Below, in pieces: positions 39,362 to 49,040 of a DNA stretch of 64,000 nucleotides. Source of the DNA: Hyphomicrobiales bacterium (GTDB lineage Bacteria; Pseudomonadota; Alphaproteobacteria; SPJN01). The notes below the pieces were generated by a model that was not told where the DNA came from, did no database searches, and saw only the letters and a list, made by a program, of their open reading frames with translations. Every line of letters starts with the position of its first letter. The stretch's first letter is position 1. The stretch spans positions 1-64,000 of the forward strand of contig SPJN01000014.1 in assembly GCA_006844605.1 (NCBI GenBank), written 5' to 3'. Position numbers and translations under genes: made by a program.

Positions 39362-40144
39362 TTAGAAAAGCCCTTCAACCCCCGACCAAAGTAGGCGTAG
39401 CCCAGCGGCGAACAGCAGAATATAGGCAATCCGGTAAAACGGCCTCTCAGGAACCAGTTTATGAAGCTTGATGCCAAGCCACATGCCCAAGGGGGCAAGC
39501 GGCAGCAAAACGCCCGCGGTCGCCAGTCTGCTAAGATCAAGGATTTCCGCGGCCCAAAAGGGGCCGAGCTTGATCAGGTTGAGCGCGGCGAAGAACCAAA
39601 CGCTTGTCCCGACATAAAGCGTTTTGTCGAGCTTTAGGCCAAGCGCATAAACCTGATAGGGCGGGCCACCCGCATGGGCGACAAAGCTGGTGAACCCGGC
39701 GATAGCGCCCCAAAATGTCCCCATCCGCTTGCCCGGGCTGGTGCGTGCGGGGGAGTCGGCGCGATTGATCCAGTAGTTCAGCGCAAAAATAACAGCGATC
39801 AGCCCGACCATGATCCGCACGTGATTATCAGAGACTTGATCCGCCAATGCCCATGCCAGTCCCACGCCGATCACTGCGCCGGGCAATAGGGTCAGAACCG
39901 CTGCGCGATGCCATGTGTGGCGATAGGCATATAGCCCAACCCAATCCATCACAATCAGAATGGGCAGCATGACCGCTGCTGCTTCAAGGGGGGAGGTGGC
40001 AAGCGCCATAATCGGCACACCCAGCGCGCCCAACCCGCCAGCAAAGCCGCCCTTTGAAATGCCGGTCAACAAAATGGCGGGAATGGCGGCCAAATAGAAA
40101 ACAGGATCGATGATCACCCCCAGGCCTGCAAAAAATGCTTCCAT
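39362..40144 (-). CDS. Sulfite exporter TauE/SafE family protein
   Basis: ISKGGFAGGLGALGVPIMALATSPLEAAAVMLPILIVMD; GFTSFVAHAGGPPYQVYALGLKLDKTLYVGTSVWFFAALNLIK. Confidence 0.92.
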   Translation of the reverse strand: MEAFFAGLGVIIDPVFYLAAIPAILLTGISKGGFAGGLGALGVPIMALATSPLEAAAVMLPILIVMDWVGLYAYRHTWHRAAVLTLLPGAVIGVGLAWALADQVSDNHVRIMVGLIAVIFALNYWINRADSPARTSPGKRMGTFWGAIAGFTSFVAHAGGPPYQVYALGLKLDKTLYVGTSVWFFAALNLIKLGPFWAAEILDLSRLATAGVLLPLAPLGMWLGIKLHKLVPERPFYRIAYILLFAAGLRLLWSGVEGLF

Positions 40145-40196
40145 GAAGGGACCGCCGATTCTGTTTGTTTATCTTTTCAGCAGGTGATGAGTGGAT

Positions 40197-40916
40197 TTAC
40201 AGCCCGGTAGGCTCGTCATCATCTGCTTGCGGCGTTGGGCTTGCGCCAAACACGCTTTCAATTGTTTCGCCACCAGTGGGGGCAGACGGTGTCGCGGGCG
40301 CATCAAGCGGTGCGGCGGTTGTTTCTTCTTCGACCTCCAGCGGCTCCAAACCCTGCGCGCGGCGTTCGCGGGCCAGCTTGGCGGCGGCGCGTTCCTTGCG
40401 GCGGGCAGCTTTTTGCACTGCTTCGTCAAGGTCGGCCTGGCTGCAAAGCCCCAACTGCACCGGGTCAACAGGTTTCAGATTGTTGATGTTCCAGTGACTG
40501 CGGTCGCGAATGGATTGGATCGTCGGCTTGGTTGTGCCAACCAAACGGCCAACCTGTGCGTCCGCCAATTCGGCGTGATGGCGCAGCAGCCACAAAATGG
40601 CGTCCGGGCGGTCCTGCCGTTTTGATACGGGGGTATAACGCGGGCCTTTGCGCTTGATAGGCGGGGCAACGACTTTCGGCTCCAGCTTCACAAGCCGGGC
40701 GCTTTCATCTGTTTGGCAGCGTTCAATTTCTTCACGCTCAAGCTGGCCTGCCGCAACAGGGTCCAGACCGCGAATGCCAACGCCAACTTCACCATCGGCA
40801 ATGCCTTTGATTTCAAGCGCGTGTAGGCCGCAAAAATCGGCAATCTGATCAAATGTCAGACTTGTATTATCGACCAGCCATACGGCGGTTGCCTTAGGCA
40901 TCAATGGCTTGCTCAT
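40197..40916 (-). CDS. trcR: Cell-cycle transcriptional regulator TrcR (DUF1013)
   Basis: MSKPLMPKATAVWLVDNTSLTFDQIADFCGLHALEIKGIADGEVGVGIRGLDPV...RPDAILWLLRHHAELADAQVGRLVGTTKPTIQSIRDRSHWNINNLKPVDPVQLGLCSQADLD. Confidence 0.92.
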   Translation of the reverse strand: MSKPLMPKATAVWLVDNTSLTFDQIADFCGLHALEIKGIADGEVGVGIRGLDPVAAGQLEREEIERCQTDESARLVKLEPKVVAPPIKRKGPRYTPVSKRQDRPDAILWLLRHHAELADAQVGRLVGTTKPTIQSIRDRSHWNINNLKPVDPVQLGLCSQADLDEAVQKAARRKERAAAKLARERRAQGLEPLEVEEETTAAPLDAPATPSAPTGGETIESVFGASPTPQADDDEPTGL

Positions 40917-41069
40917 AACAGCTCCTATTCAACATCCTGTTGACCGGATTGGGTAAAGGGGTAGCGGCTGGCGACCCGGGTTTTGAAGGTCGCGCCGGTC
41001 AGGTTTACCGGTCTTTAGGGAATTCCCAGCCCTTATAGCGAAATTTTCCCGGTTTGCCTAGCCATCTAT

Positions 41070-42077
41070 CTAATGTGTGACGGTAAGGACAATTTTGCCG
41101 ATATGGGCCGAAGATTCCATTAGTTCATGGGCCTTTGCAGCATCCTCAAGCGGGAATGTCTTGAAGACCTGCGGTTTGATTTGGCCATCTGCCACCAGCG
41201 GCATGACATGGGCCGTTAATTGATCGGCAATGGCTTTTTTATCGGCAAGATCCCGTGCCCGCAGGGTGGAGCCTGTGATGGTCAGCCGTTTGAGCATAAC
41301 AAGCATGAAATTCACTTCGGCGGTGGAGCCTTGCAAGAACGCGATAGAGACGAAGCGCCCCTCAACTGCCATGCATCCGATGGAACGGGGAATGTAATCA
41401 CCCCCGACCATATCAAGCACGACGTCAACGCCCTTGCCGCCTGTTTCGGCCTTGATCGCCTCGACGAAATCGTCTGTTTTGTAATTCACAGCCTTGGCTG
41501 CGCCCAGTTTTTCACAGGCGGTGCATTTTTCGTCCGACCCGGCGGTCGTATAAACCGTGTGCCCCAAGGCGGTGGCCATCTGGATTGCGGTTGTGCCGAT
41601 GCCGCTGGCGCCGCCATGCACCAACAGGCTTTCCCCTTCGGCAAGGCGGGCGCGGTCGAAAATATTGCTCCACACCGTGAAGAAAGTTTCAGGCAGGGCC
41701 GCCGCTTCTTCCATTGTCAGGCTACCGGGCACCATCAGGCAGGTTTCAACCGCCGCGCAGACATAGGCGGCATAACCGCCCCCTGCCACCAGCGCACATA
41801 TTTTGTCGCCAATGGTGAAGTGGCTGACGCCATCGCCCAGCGCCACAATGGTCCCTGCAACTTCAAGTCCCGGATGGGTTGGCGCACCCGGCGGTGCCGG
41901 GTACAGCCCCATGCGTTGAAACACGTCGGGCCGGTTGATGCCTGCGGCCTCAACCTTGATCAGCACTTCGCCCGCCTTGGGGGTTGGCACAGCCATTGTC
42001 ACGGGAACAAGGGCGTCTGGCCCGCCCGGTTCGGTGATGTCGATCGCGGTCATTGTGGTCGGTAACATGATGCTCAT
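41070..42077 (-). CDS. NAD(P)H-quinone oxidoreductase (zinc-type MDR, PIG3/Qor-like)
   Basis: VEAAGINRPDVFQRMGLYPAPPGAPTHPGLEVAGTIVALGDGV; LVHGGASGIGTTAIQMATALGH; start taken at MSIMLPTTM. Confidence 0.9.
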   Translation of the reverse strand: MSIMLPTTMTAIDITEPGGPDALVPVTMAVPTPKAGEVLIKVEAAGINRPDVFQRMGLYPAPPGAPTHPGLEVAGTIVALGDGVSHFTIGDKICALVAGGGYAAYVCAAVETCLMVPGSLTMEEAAALPETFFTVWSNIFDRARLAEGESLLVHGGASGIGTTAIQMATALGHTVYTTAGSDEKCTACEKLGAAKAVNYKTDDFVEAIKAETGGKGVDVVLDMVGGDYIPRSIGCMAVEGRFVSIAFLQGSTAEVNFMLVMLKRLTITGSTLRARDLADKKAIADQLTAHVMPLVADGQIKPQVFKTFPLEDAAKAHELMESSAHIGKIVLTVTH

Positions 42078-42141
42078 TCCTGTTTGCAATTCTTTGTTGT
42101 TCGATAGCATAGTGAATCGCATAGGACAAAAGGGGAGGGAT

Positions 42142-42339
42142 ATGCCGATGCGTGAGGATGATCCGGAGCGGGCGAAAAAAGCTGCCGCCATTATTGTGGG
42201 CGCGGACCTGTCAGCGATTTCGGTTGATGAGTTGGCGGAGCGTATTGGATTTCTGGAAAATGAAATCACCCGCATCAAGCAAGAGATTAAGGCGAAAAAG
42301 AGCGCCAAGTCAGCTGCCGATGCCGTGTTTGGAAATTAG
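42142..42339 (+). CDS. DUF1192 family small protein
   Basis: MPMREDDPERAKKAAAIIVGADLSAISVDELAERIGFLENEITRIKQEIKAKKSAKSAADAVFGN; AGGGGAGGG upstream. Confidence 0.88.
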   Translation: MPMREDDPERAKKAAAIIVGADLSAISVDELAERIGFLENEITRIKQEIKAKKSAKSAADAVFGN

Positions 42340-42341
42340 AG

Positions 42342-43598
42342 ATGAGTGATGCAACCTCAACAGAGGACGAAAAGCCGGGGCTGACGCCGGGGATGTTGTT
42401 CGTTCTGGCGATCATATTCATTGATACGGTCAGCTTTGGCATCATCATCCCCGTTATGCCTGACCTGCTGACGGATTTGACGGGGCAGCCGGTTGAAAAG
42501 GCAGCGGTTGAGGGGGGCATTTTGATGATTGCCTTTGCCCTGACGCTTTTTCTTTGTGCGCCATTGATCGGCGGTCTGTCTGACAGGTTTGGCAGGCGTC
42601 CATTGATGTTGGCATCAATGGCGGCCTTTACCATTGATTACATCATCATGGGCCTTGCCCAGTCATACGAGATGCTGTTGATCGGGCGTGTGGTTGCCGG
42701 GGTGGCCGGAGGTGTCTATGCAACGGCAAATGCCTATATCGCTGACATCAGCACGCATGAAAACCGTGCGCGCAATTTCGGTATCATTGGTGCTGCATGG
42801 GGCATTGGCTTTGTCACTGGCCCCGCGATTGGCGGCCTGTTGGGTGAGTTGGGGCCGCGCGTGCCGTTTTTTGTTGCGGCTGGATTTTGCGCGTTGAATT
42901 TCGTCTATGGATATTTTGTGGTTCCGGAAAGTCTGGCCCCAGAAAATCGGCGCCCATTCGATATCAAGCGCGCCAACCCTTTGGGCAGCCTATTGGCGCT
43001 AAAGCGCTTTCCCATGTTGTTGGGGCTGTTCGGTGTGATGGCCTTGTTTCAGGTCGGGCATGATGTGAACCCGACGATCTGGACCTATTACACAAAGTAT
43101 AAGTTCGGTTGGGGGCCCGGTGAAATCGGCTGGTCGCTTGCCATTGTGGGCATCACAATTGCGGTTGTGCAAAGTATGCTGACCGGGCGGCTGGTGGCGC
43201 GGTTTGGTGAATACCGGACGGCGCAGATTGGCCTGACATTGGGCGCATGCGGGTTCTTGGCTGTTGCCTTCGCCCCCAGTAGTTTTTGGATGTATTGCGC
43301 GATCCCGCTTAGCGGTATGTTCGCGTTGGCCTCCCCAACCATTCGGGCGATCATGGCCAATCAGGTGGGCGAGGATCAGCAGGGCGAATTGTCTGGCGCG
43401 CTGTCATCCCTGTTTAGCTTGTCCATGCTTTTGACGCCGCTTGTCATGCCGGCCTTGTTTGAGTTCTTTACCAGTGCGGCAGCGCCTGTGCACTTTCCCG
43501 GGATCGGTCATTTCTCTGGCGCTATCTTATTCGTGCTGGCGTTGCTGGCCTTTATTGTGGCGGGCCGGGGCAAGAGTTTGAATGCCAGCGACGGCTGA
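42342..43598 (+). CDS. MFS transporter, TCR/Tet-like
   Basis: 12-TM; FIDTVSFGIIIPVMPDLLTDLTG; LIGGLSDRFGRRPLMLASMAAFTIDYIIMG. Confidence 0.92.
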   Translation: MSDATSTEDEKPGLTPGMLFVLAIIFIDTVSFGIIIPVMPDLLTDLTGQPVEKAAVEGGILMIAFALTLFLCAPLIGGLSDRFGRRPLMLASMAAFTIDYIIMGLAQSYEMLLIGRVVAGVAGGVYATANAYIADISTHENRARNFGIIGAAWGIGFVTGPAIGGLLGELGPRVPFFVAAGFCALNFVYGYFVVPESLAPENRRPFDIKRANPLGSLLALKRFPMLLGLFGVMALFQVGHDVNPTIWTYYTKYKFGWGPGEIGWSLAIVGITIAVVQSMLTGRLVARFGEYRTAQIGLTLGACGFLAVAFAPSSFWMYCAIPLSGMFALASPTIRAIMANQVGEDQQGELSGALSSLFSLSMLLTPLVMPALFEFFTSAAAPVHFPGIGHFSGAILFVLALLAFIVAGRGKSLNASDG

Positions 43599-43654
43599 TA
43601 TGGTTAACGCCCCAAATCTGTTTTAGTTATTTAGGGCGTGATGCATTTTTGGGC

Positions 43655-43683
43655 TTGCCGCGTCAAACTGCCGCCTCTATAGT
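43655..43683 (+). promoter_or_regulatory. sigma70-type promoter of candidate sRNA
   Basis: TTGCCG (43655-43660), 17-nt spacer, TATAGT (43678-43683), no ORF directly downstream. Confidence 0.6.
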
Positions 43684-43687
43684 GCGG

Positions 43688-43817
43688 CCATCCTGTAATT
43701 GGTTGATCAATCGAATTTGAATGAATCAGGCAAGTTTAACAGGATGGCTTCACGTCAAAGACCGCATTCGCGATCCTTAATCCTGGGGGGGAGGTTGGAT
43801 CAGAATGCGGTCTTTTT
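43688..43817 (+). ncRNA. Candidate novel small RNA with 5' stem and intrinsic terminator
   Basis: CCATCCTGT (43688-43696) pairs with ACAGGATGG (43739-43747); terminator AAGACCGCATTC (43758-43769) / GAATGCGGTCTT (43803-43814) with nested GATCC/GGATC, followed by a run of 6 Ts. Confidence 0.55.
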
Positions 43818-43818
43818 T
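43758..43818 (+). terminator. Strong rho-independent terminator (12-bp stem)
   Basis: AAGACCGCATTC...GAATGCGGTCTT then TTTT. Confidence 0.85.
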
Positions 43819-43840
43819 ATTGGCGGATTTCCAGGCTCGG

Positions 43841-44308
43841 TCAGGCCGCTGATTGTTGCAGCTTTGGCTGACCGCCAATCGTGATCTCGCGCGGCTTTTG
43901 GCTTTCAGGAACCTCGCGGACAAGATCAATAACCAACAGGCCATTGACCAGATCAGCCCCGGTGACCTTCACATTGTCATCCAGTTGGAAGCGGCGTTCA
44001 AACGCGCGCTTGGCAATGCCGCGATGCAGGAACTGACGGTCCGGTGTGTTCGCCTGTTCACCTTGGGGTTGGTCTTTGGATTTAACGGTCAGAACGCCCT
44101 TTTCCAGCATGATCTCAAGCTCGTTTTCAGTGAAACCGGCAAGGGCAATGCTGATCTGATAGTCGTTCTCGCCCAGCCGCTCAATATTATAGGGCGGATA
44201 GGACGGCACCTGTTCAGACGCGCGCAGGGCGCTGTCGAACAGCTGATCGAAGCGATCAAAGCCTACAGATGTGCGGAAAAGCGGTGAAAAATCATAAGTC
44301 GAACGCAT
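43841..44308 (-). CDS. Hsp20-family small heat shock protein
   Basis: MRSTYDFSPLFRTSVGFDRFDQLFDSAL...YPPYNIERLGENDYQISIALAGFTENELEIMLEKGVLTVKSKD...FLHRGIAKRAFERRFQLDDNVKV. Confidence 0.95.
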   Translation of the reverse strand: MRSTYDFSPLFRTSVGFDRFDQLFDSALRASEQVPSYPPYNIERLGENDYQISIALAGFTENELEIMLEKGVLTVKSKDQPQGEQANTPDRQFLHRGIAKRAFERRFQLDDNVKVTGADLVNGLLVIDLVREVPESQKPREITIGGQPKLQQSAA

Positions 44309-44408
44309 GGCATACCTCCTTGATGAGCGAATGCAGTTCATCGGAACCCCATCAGGGCATTCCGAATTTGGTTGAAGCGAGACCCGCTAGGCGGCGTCTC
44401 TACAATTG

Positions 44409-44436
44409 ATGTAGGTGCGTATTGCGGGTGTTCAAG
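44409..44436 (-). promoter_or_regulatory. Putative RpoH (sigma32) promoter of hsp20
   Basis: Minus strand CTTGAA-N15-CCTACAT, close to the alphaproteobacterial RpoH pattern CTTG..CYTATNT. Confidence 0.5.
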
Positions 44437-44466
44437 GGGGCGAGGGCTAAATCCGCCACAAAAAAA

Positions 44467-44492
44467 CACCGCCCAAAACAAATTGGACGGTG
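44467..44492 (-). terminator. Rho-independent terminator of rpmE
   Basis: Minus strand CACCGTCC-N10-GGGCGGTG followed by TTTTTTT. Confidence 0.75.
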
Positions 44493-44520
44493 CTTTTGAA
44501 AGCAAAATGTAAGGGCCGGA

Positions 44521-44745
44521 TCAACCGATGCCGAAACCTTCGTATTTTTTCTTGAAGCGACCAACACGACCGGCTGTGTCCAGCAGACGCTGGTTGCCGC
44601 CCGTCCACGCCGGATGGGTGGTCGGATCAATGTCGAGCTTCATCGTGTCGCCTTCAGATCCCCATGTTGAGCGGGTCTGGTATGTTGTGCCATCGGTCAT
44701 CTCTACATTGATGACGTGATAGTCGGGATGAATATCTTTTTTCAT
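44521..44745 (-). CDS. rpmE: 50S ribosomal protein L31 (non-zinc-ribbon type)
   Basis: [72 protein letters not shown]. Confidence 0.95.
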   Translation of the reverse strand: MKKDIHPDYHVINVEMTDGTTYQTRSTWGSEGDTMKLDIDPTTHPAWTGGNQRLLDTAGRVGRFKKKYEGFGIG

Positions 44746-45016
44746 CGCCTTATCCTTTGGTTTTACCGTTTCGGAGGCATGGAGGCACCCTGCCGGGCAC
44801 GTCCTGCAAAAATTCAAGAGCGCGCCTTATACAATCCCCCTATGAAGCTGGCAAGGGGGTCTGGTGAATGGGGCCCAAAATTGCTTGTGTCACGCGGTCG
44901 CGGGAATGGGGGCCTTTTGTCAGGCTTGGCGCGGCTTTCATAGTTGGTTACAACATGGTCAACATATTGCATTCAGAACAAGCCCGCATCGTTTAGGCGG
45001 GCGTGAAGGAAATCTT

Positions 45017-46888
45017 GTGGCCGATCAAGCCCCCACACCACCACCCGCCGGCAATGGCGAGGCGTTTGCCGCCGCGATTGAACGTGAAGCAGCGTCTCGC
45101 GAAAAGGCCAAATCCGTTCGGCCCTTGCGGCGGCTAGTGCCGTTTCTGAAGCCCTATACCGGATGGATCAGTTTGGCTTTGGTGGCGTTGGTGATGTCGT
45201 CCAGCGCCACTTTGGTGCTGCCGATGGCCCTGCGCCGGGTCATTGATGCGGGATTTTCTGCGGAAAATGCGGACTTTATCGGCAAGTATTTCCTGGCCTT
45301 TGTGGGCGTTGCCTTTGTTCTGGCGCTGGCGACGGCGGCGCGCTTTTTCATGGTGACACTGGTGGGGGAGCGTATCGTCGCTGACATCCGCAAGGCGGTT
45401 TATGAGCATCTGGTCTTCCTAAGCCCCAGCTTTTTTGAAAAAACCCGCACTGGGGAGGTTCTGTCGCGTCTGACGACAGATACCACGCTTGTCCAAACCG
45501 TTGTCGGGTCCGGCGTATCGGTGGCGTTGCGAAACTCGCTAACCCTGATCGGCGGCTTGATTCTGATGGTCTATACAAGCCCGAAATTGACAGGGTTTGT
45601 TTTACTGGCTGTGCCGTTGATTTTGGTGCCGATCATTATGATCGGGCGTTGGGTCAAGACGCTAAGCCGATTAAGTCAGGACCGGGTGGCCGACACATCA
45701 GCTATTGCGGGGGAAAGTCTGAATGCAATTCGGATCGTGCAGGCGTTTACTCAAGAAGCAGCCGACGCGGCGCGTTATGCCTTTGCGGTTGAAGATTCCT
45801 ACAAGGCCGCGCGCTTGCGCATTATTGTGCGTGCGGCGCTGACTTTTATTTCGTTTTTCGTGATTCTGACTGCGATCATTTTTGTGCTGTGGCGTGGTGC
45901 CCAAGATGTGATTGCCGGGACCATGACAGGGGGCGAGTTGGCCCAGTTCATCCTTTATGCGGTATTGGTTGCAGGCTCCACCGGGATGTTGTCCGAAATT
46001 TGGGGTGAGCTTCAGCGCGCTGCAGGTGCTGCCGAACGTATGGTTGAGTTGCTTGAACAGCCGCGTGAAATCAAGGCACCTGAAAATCCCGCACCAATTC
46101 CCACGCCCATGACAGGTGCCATCCGGTTTGAAGGGGTCGGCTTTGCCTATCCCATGCGGCAGGAACAAACCGCGCTGGAGGAGTTTACGCTTGAGGTTAA
46201 GCAGGGTGAGACCGTTGCTCTTGTTGGCCCTAGCGGCGCAGGCAAAAGCACCGTTCTGCAATTATTGCTGCGGTTCTATGATCCCAGCACCGGGCGCATC
46301 GTCATTGATGGCGAGGATATGACCAGGTTTGACCCGGTTGAGCTGCGTGAACAGATTGCCTTCGTGCCGCAAGACACAATTGTGTTCGGTACATCGGCTG
46401 CGGAAAATATCCGTTATGGGCGGCCTGATGCGTCCGATCAGGATGTGCGCGATGCAGCGGTCCATGCCTTTGCCGACACGTTTATCGACGCTCTGCCCCA
46501 AGGGTATGACACCTATTTGGGGGACCGGGGTGCGGGCCTGTCCGGTGGCCAGCGTCAACGTATGGCTATCGCGCGTGCCTTGTTGAAAGACGCGCCGATA
46601 TTATTGCTGGACGAGGCGACGTCAGCCCTTGATGCCGAAGCAGAATCAAAGGTGCAAAAGGCGCTTGAGGTTTTGATGGAGGGACGCACAACATTGGTAA
46701 TCGCCCACCGGCTTGCCACCGTTCAAAAGGCTGATCGTATCATTGTCATGGATCAGGGGCGCGTCGTTGCCTCAGGCAAGCATGATGAATTAATGGCCGA
46801 AGACGGGCTTTATGCCCGGTTGGCCCGACTGCAATTTTCTGCGGACCATCTTGCGCAGGTGGACCGCGTGCCGCCCGCTGCCCAATAG
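45017..46888 (+). CDS. ABC transporter, fused permease/ATPase (MsbA-like exporter)
   Basis: Six-TM domain then Walker [54 protein letters not shown] start with AAGGA upstream. Confidence 0.92.
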   Translation: MADQAPTPPPAGNGEAFAAAIEREAASREKAKSVRPLRRLVPFLKPYTGWISLALVALVMSSSATLVLPMALRRVIDAGFSAENADFIGKYFLAFVGVAFVLALATAARFFMVTLVGERIVADIRKAVYEHLVFLSPSFFEKTRTGEVLSRLTTDTTLVQTVVGSGVSVALRNSLTLIGGLILMVYTSPKLTGFVLLAVPLILVPIIMIGRWVKTLSRLSQDRVADTSAIAGESLNAIRIVQAFTQEAADAARYAFAVEDSYKAARLRIIVRAALTFISFFVILTAIIFVLWRGAQDVIAGTMTGGELAQFILYAVLVAGSTGMLSEIWGELQRAAGAAERMVELLEQPREIKAPENPAPIPTPMTGAIRFEGVGFAYPMRQEQTALEEFTLEVKQGETVALVGPSGAGKSTVLQLLLRFYDPSTGRIVIDGEDMTRFDPVELREQIAFVPQDTIVFGTSAAENIRYGRPDASDQDVRDAAVHAFADTFIDALPQGYDTYLGDRGAGLSGGQRQRMAIARALLKDAPILLLDEATSALDAEAESKVQKALEVLMEGRTTLVIAHRLATVQKADRIIVMDQGRVVASGKHDELMAEDGLYARLARLQFSADHLAQVDRVPPAAQ

Positions 46889-46922
46889 GCCGCTTAAACA
46901 TCGAATAGGATAGGGGAATTAA

Positions 46923-48014
46923 ATGACCCGAGGTGTATTTGTCTTTATCAGTGTTGTCGTCCTCGGCTGCATTGGCGTTTTTGTTTACAACACCGTATTG
47001 GGGCTTGGCGTCACGAAGGAGCTGGCCTATCACGCTCCCGACCAATGCTATCGGGTCACTGGCAAGGACATGGCCGGGCCAGAGGATATCCAGATTGCCG
47101 GACCTTATGCTGTTATTTCAGCAGATGATCGTCGCGCGACCAGCGCCGCAGTAGCCGCAGGAGATGCCGTCAGCACAAAGTTTGGCGGTGTCTATGTGAT
47201 GGATATGCGCCTGCCGCGCCCCGATGCCCTGCGGATGAGCCATGATGGACCAGAAGACTTCCACCCCCATGGTCTTAGTATTTGGAAACTGGATGACCGG
47301 AAATATCGTCTGTTCCTGATTAATCATCCTGTTGCCGGTGGCCATACGGTTGAATTGTTCGATTGGGATATGGGTCAGGGCCTTGTCCTGACCCATGTTG
47401 AGACGATCACTGATCCGCATATGTTGTCACCGAATGACCTGGTGGCAACCGGGCCGCGCAGCTTCTATTTCACCAATGACCGTGGGTCAGAAACAGATCT
47501 GGGGCGCACCCTGGAAAGCGTGATGCGCCTGTCCCGTTCACAGGTCGGTTATTATGATGGCACCAACGGACGCTTTGTCATTACTGATTTGAAGATGGCG
47601 AATGGCATTACGACATCGCATGACGGCACAGAACTATATGTTGCCGAACTGATGCGCGGCACGGTCAATTTCTATGACATTGATCAAGCGACGATGGATG
47701 TGACCTTGACCGATCAGGTTGCGCTCAATGCCGGTTTGGATAATTTGGACGTGGATGAGGACGGTAATATTTGGTCGGGTGCGCATGTGAAGTTGTTGGA
47801 CTTCGTTACCTATGCTGGCGATGAAACCAAACTGGCCCCCAGCCACATCGTCAAACTAACGCTGAACAAAGACGGACCCGGCGGCAAGGTAGACGAAGTG
47901 TTATTGTCTGACGGTGCGGATATTTCCGCGTCCACAGTCGCTGCGAAGTTCGGCAATCGCATTGCCATCGGGTCGGTTATGGACTCGCACGCATTGATTT
48001 GTGAGTTGGATTAA
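46923..48014 (+). CDS. Paraoxonase/arylesterase/SMP-30-like beta-propeller protein
   Basis: Signal anchor then GPEDIQIAGPYAVISADDRR...FHPHGLSIWKLDDRKYRLFLINHP...LSPNDLVATGPRSFYFTND. Confidence 0.75.
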   Translation: MTRGVFVFISVVVLGCIGVFVYNTVLGLGVTKELAYHAPDQCYRVTGKDMAGPEDIQIAGPYAVISADDRRATSAAVAAGDAVSTKFGGVYVMDMRLPRPDALRMSHDGPEDFHPHGLSIWKLDDRKYRLFLINHPVAGGHTVELFDWDMGQGLVLTHVETITDPHMLSPNDLVATGPRSFYFTNDRGSETDLGRTLESVMRLSRSQVGYYDGTNGRFVITDLKMANGITTSHDGTELYVAELMRGTVNFYDIDQATMDVTLTDQVALNAGLDNLDVDEDGNIWSGAHVKLLDFVTYAGDETKLAPSHIVKLTLNKDGPGGKVDEVLLSDGADISASTVAAKFGNRIAIGSVMDSHALICELD

Positions 48015-48045
48015 GCGGCCGCCTGTTCCTATCACGTCTTGCCTC

Positions 48046-49035
48046 TTAAGGCGTGGTGATCTTAAACTCGATACGGCGGTTCCGCAGGTTTGCTTGCGGG
48101 CCGCGCCCATCTGCAATGGGCTGATATTGCCCAAACCCGGTGGCGGCCAGACGATGGCCAGGAACACCCTGACTTTCCAAAAACTTCACAACGGCCAGCG
48201 CACGGGCCTGTGACAGTTCCCAGTTTGAGGGGAATTGCACCGTGTTGATCGGCACCGCATCGGTATGGCCATCAACACGCATAATCCAGTTGATCGACGC
48301 AGGCGTCTTTTCGGAAATTTCCAACAATGCCAAGGCGATTTTCAGCAACTCAGCCTTGCCAGACGGGCCAAGGTCGGCGGACCCGCTGCTGAACAGGATT
48401 TCTGATTGGAAGACAAAGCGGTCGCCTTCAATGCGCACATCGCTGCGCCCCTGCAATGCCTGTTTCATCAGGCCGAAAAATTGTGAGCGGAAGCGGGCGA
48501 GTTCATCCACCTTTTGTGCCAAGGCGGCGTTAAGCCGTTTGCCCAAATTGGCGATACGTGCCTGTTGGCGGCGGTCTTTTTCTTCCGCCGCTTCCAATGC
48601 CTCTTGCAGCGATGCCAGCTGTTTGCGCAATTCCAACAATTGTGTGTTCAGTACGGCAAGCTGCGCTTGGGCTTCATCCGTCAGCTCTTCTTGATCGGCT
48701 AGCGCTGCCTTGGTTGTGGCAAGTGCGGCCTGTGCGTCTTCTTCCTTGGTGCGCAGGTCCATCAGGGCGGCTGACAGGCTGGCCACCCGGTCAGCAGCTT
48801 CGGCAGCCGCCTTCCGTTCTAATGCCAACAGGTCGGCAAGCTCTGCCATTTCGGCGCGCATGGCGTCCAGCGCCTTGTCACGTCCTGACAGTGCCTCGGA
48901 CAAAAAGAATTGCGCCAGCATGAAGACTGATAGGAAGAAAATAACAACCAGCAGCAATGATGACAGCGCATCAACAAAGCCCGGCCAATGGTCGCCCGAT
49001 TGGCGGCGTGAATGGCGCGCTCTGCCAAGGGCCAT
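48046..49035 (-). CDS. OmpA/MotB-domain protein with N-terminal TM and coiled coil
   Basis: PGFVDALSSLLLVVIFFLSVFMLAQFFL TM with MotB-like Asp; about 100-aa coiled coil; OmpA domain VDGHTDAVPINTVQFPSNWELSQARALAVVKFLESQGVPGHRLAATGFG. Confidence 0.88.
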   Translation of the reverse strand: MALGRARHSRRQSGDHWPGFVDALSSLLLVVIFFLSVFMLAQFFLSEALSGRDKALDAMRAEMAELADLLALERKAAAEAADRVASLSAALMDLRTKEEDAQAALATTKAALADQEELTDEAQAQLAVLNTQLLELRKQLASLQEALEAAEEKDRRQQARIANLGKRLNAALAQKVDELARFRSQFFGLMKQALQGRSDVRIEGDRFVFQSEILFSSGSADLGPSGKAELLKIALALLEISEKTPASINWIMRVDGHTDAVPINTVQFPSNWELSQARALAVVKFLESQGVPGHRLAATGFGQYQPIADGRGPQANLRNRRIEFKITTP

Positions 49036-49040
49036 TGTGA

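Noticed and set aside
41220-42065. 281-aa plus-strand ORF antisense to the quinone oxidoreductase
   Set aside because: The opposite strand encodes a clear MDR enzyme; the Cys/His-rich translation looks like a GC-rich shadow ORF with no RBS or family resemblance.
44309-44420. ROSE or fourU RNA thermometer in the hsp20 leader
   Set aside because: No convincing sequence complementary to the AAGGAGG Shine-Dalgarno was found by eye; needs a folding calculation.
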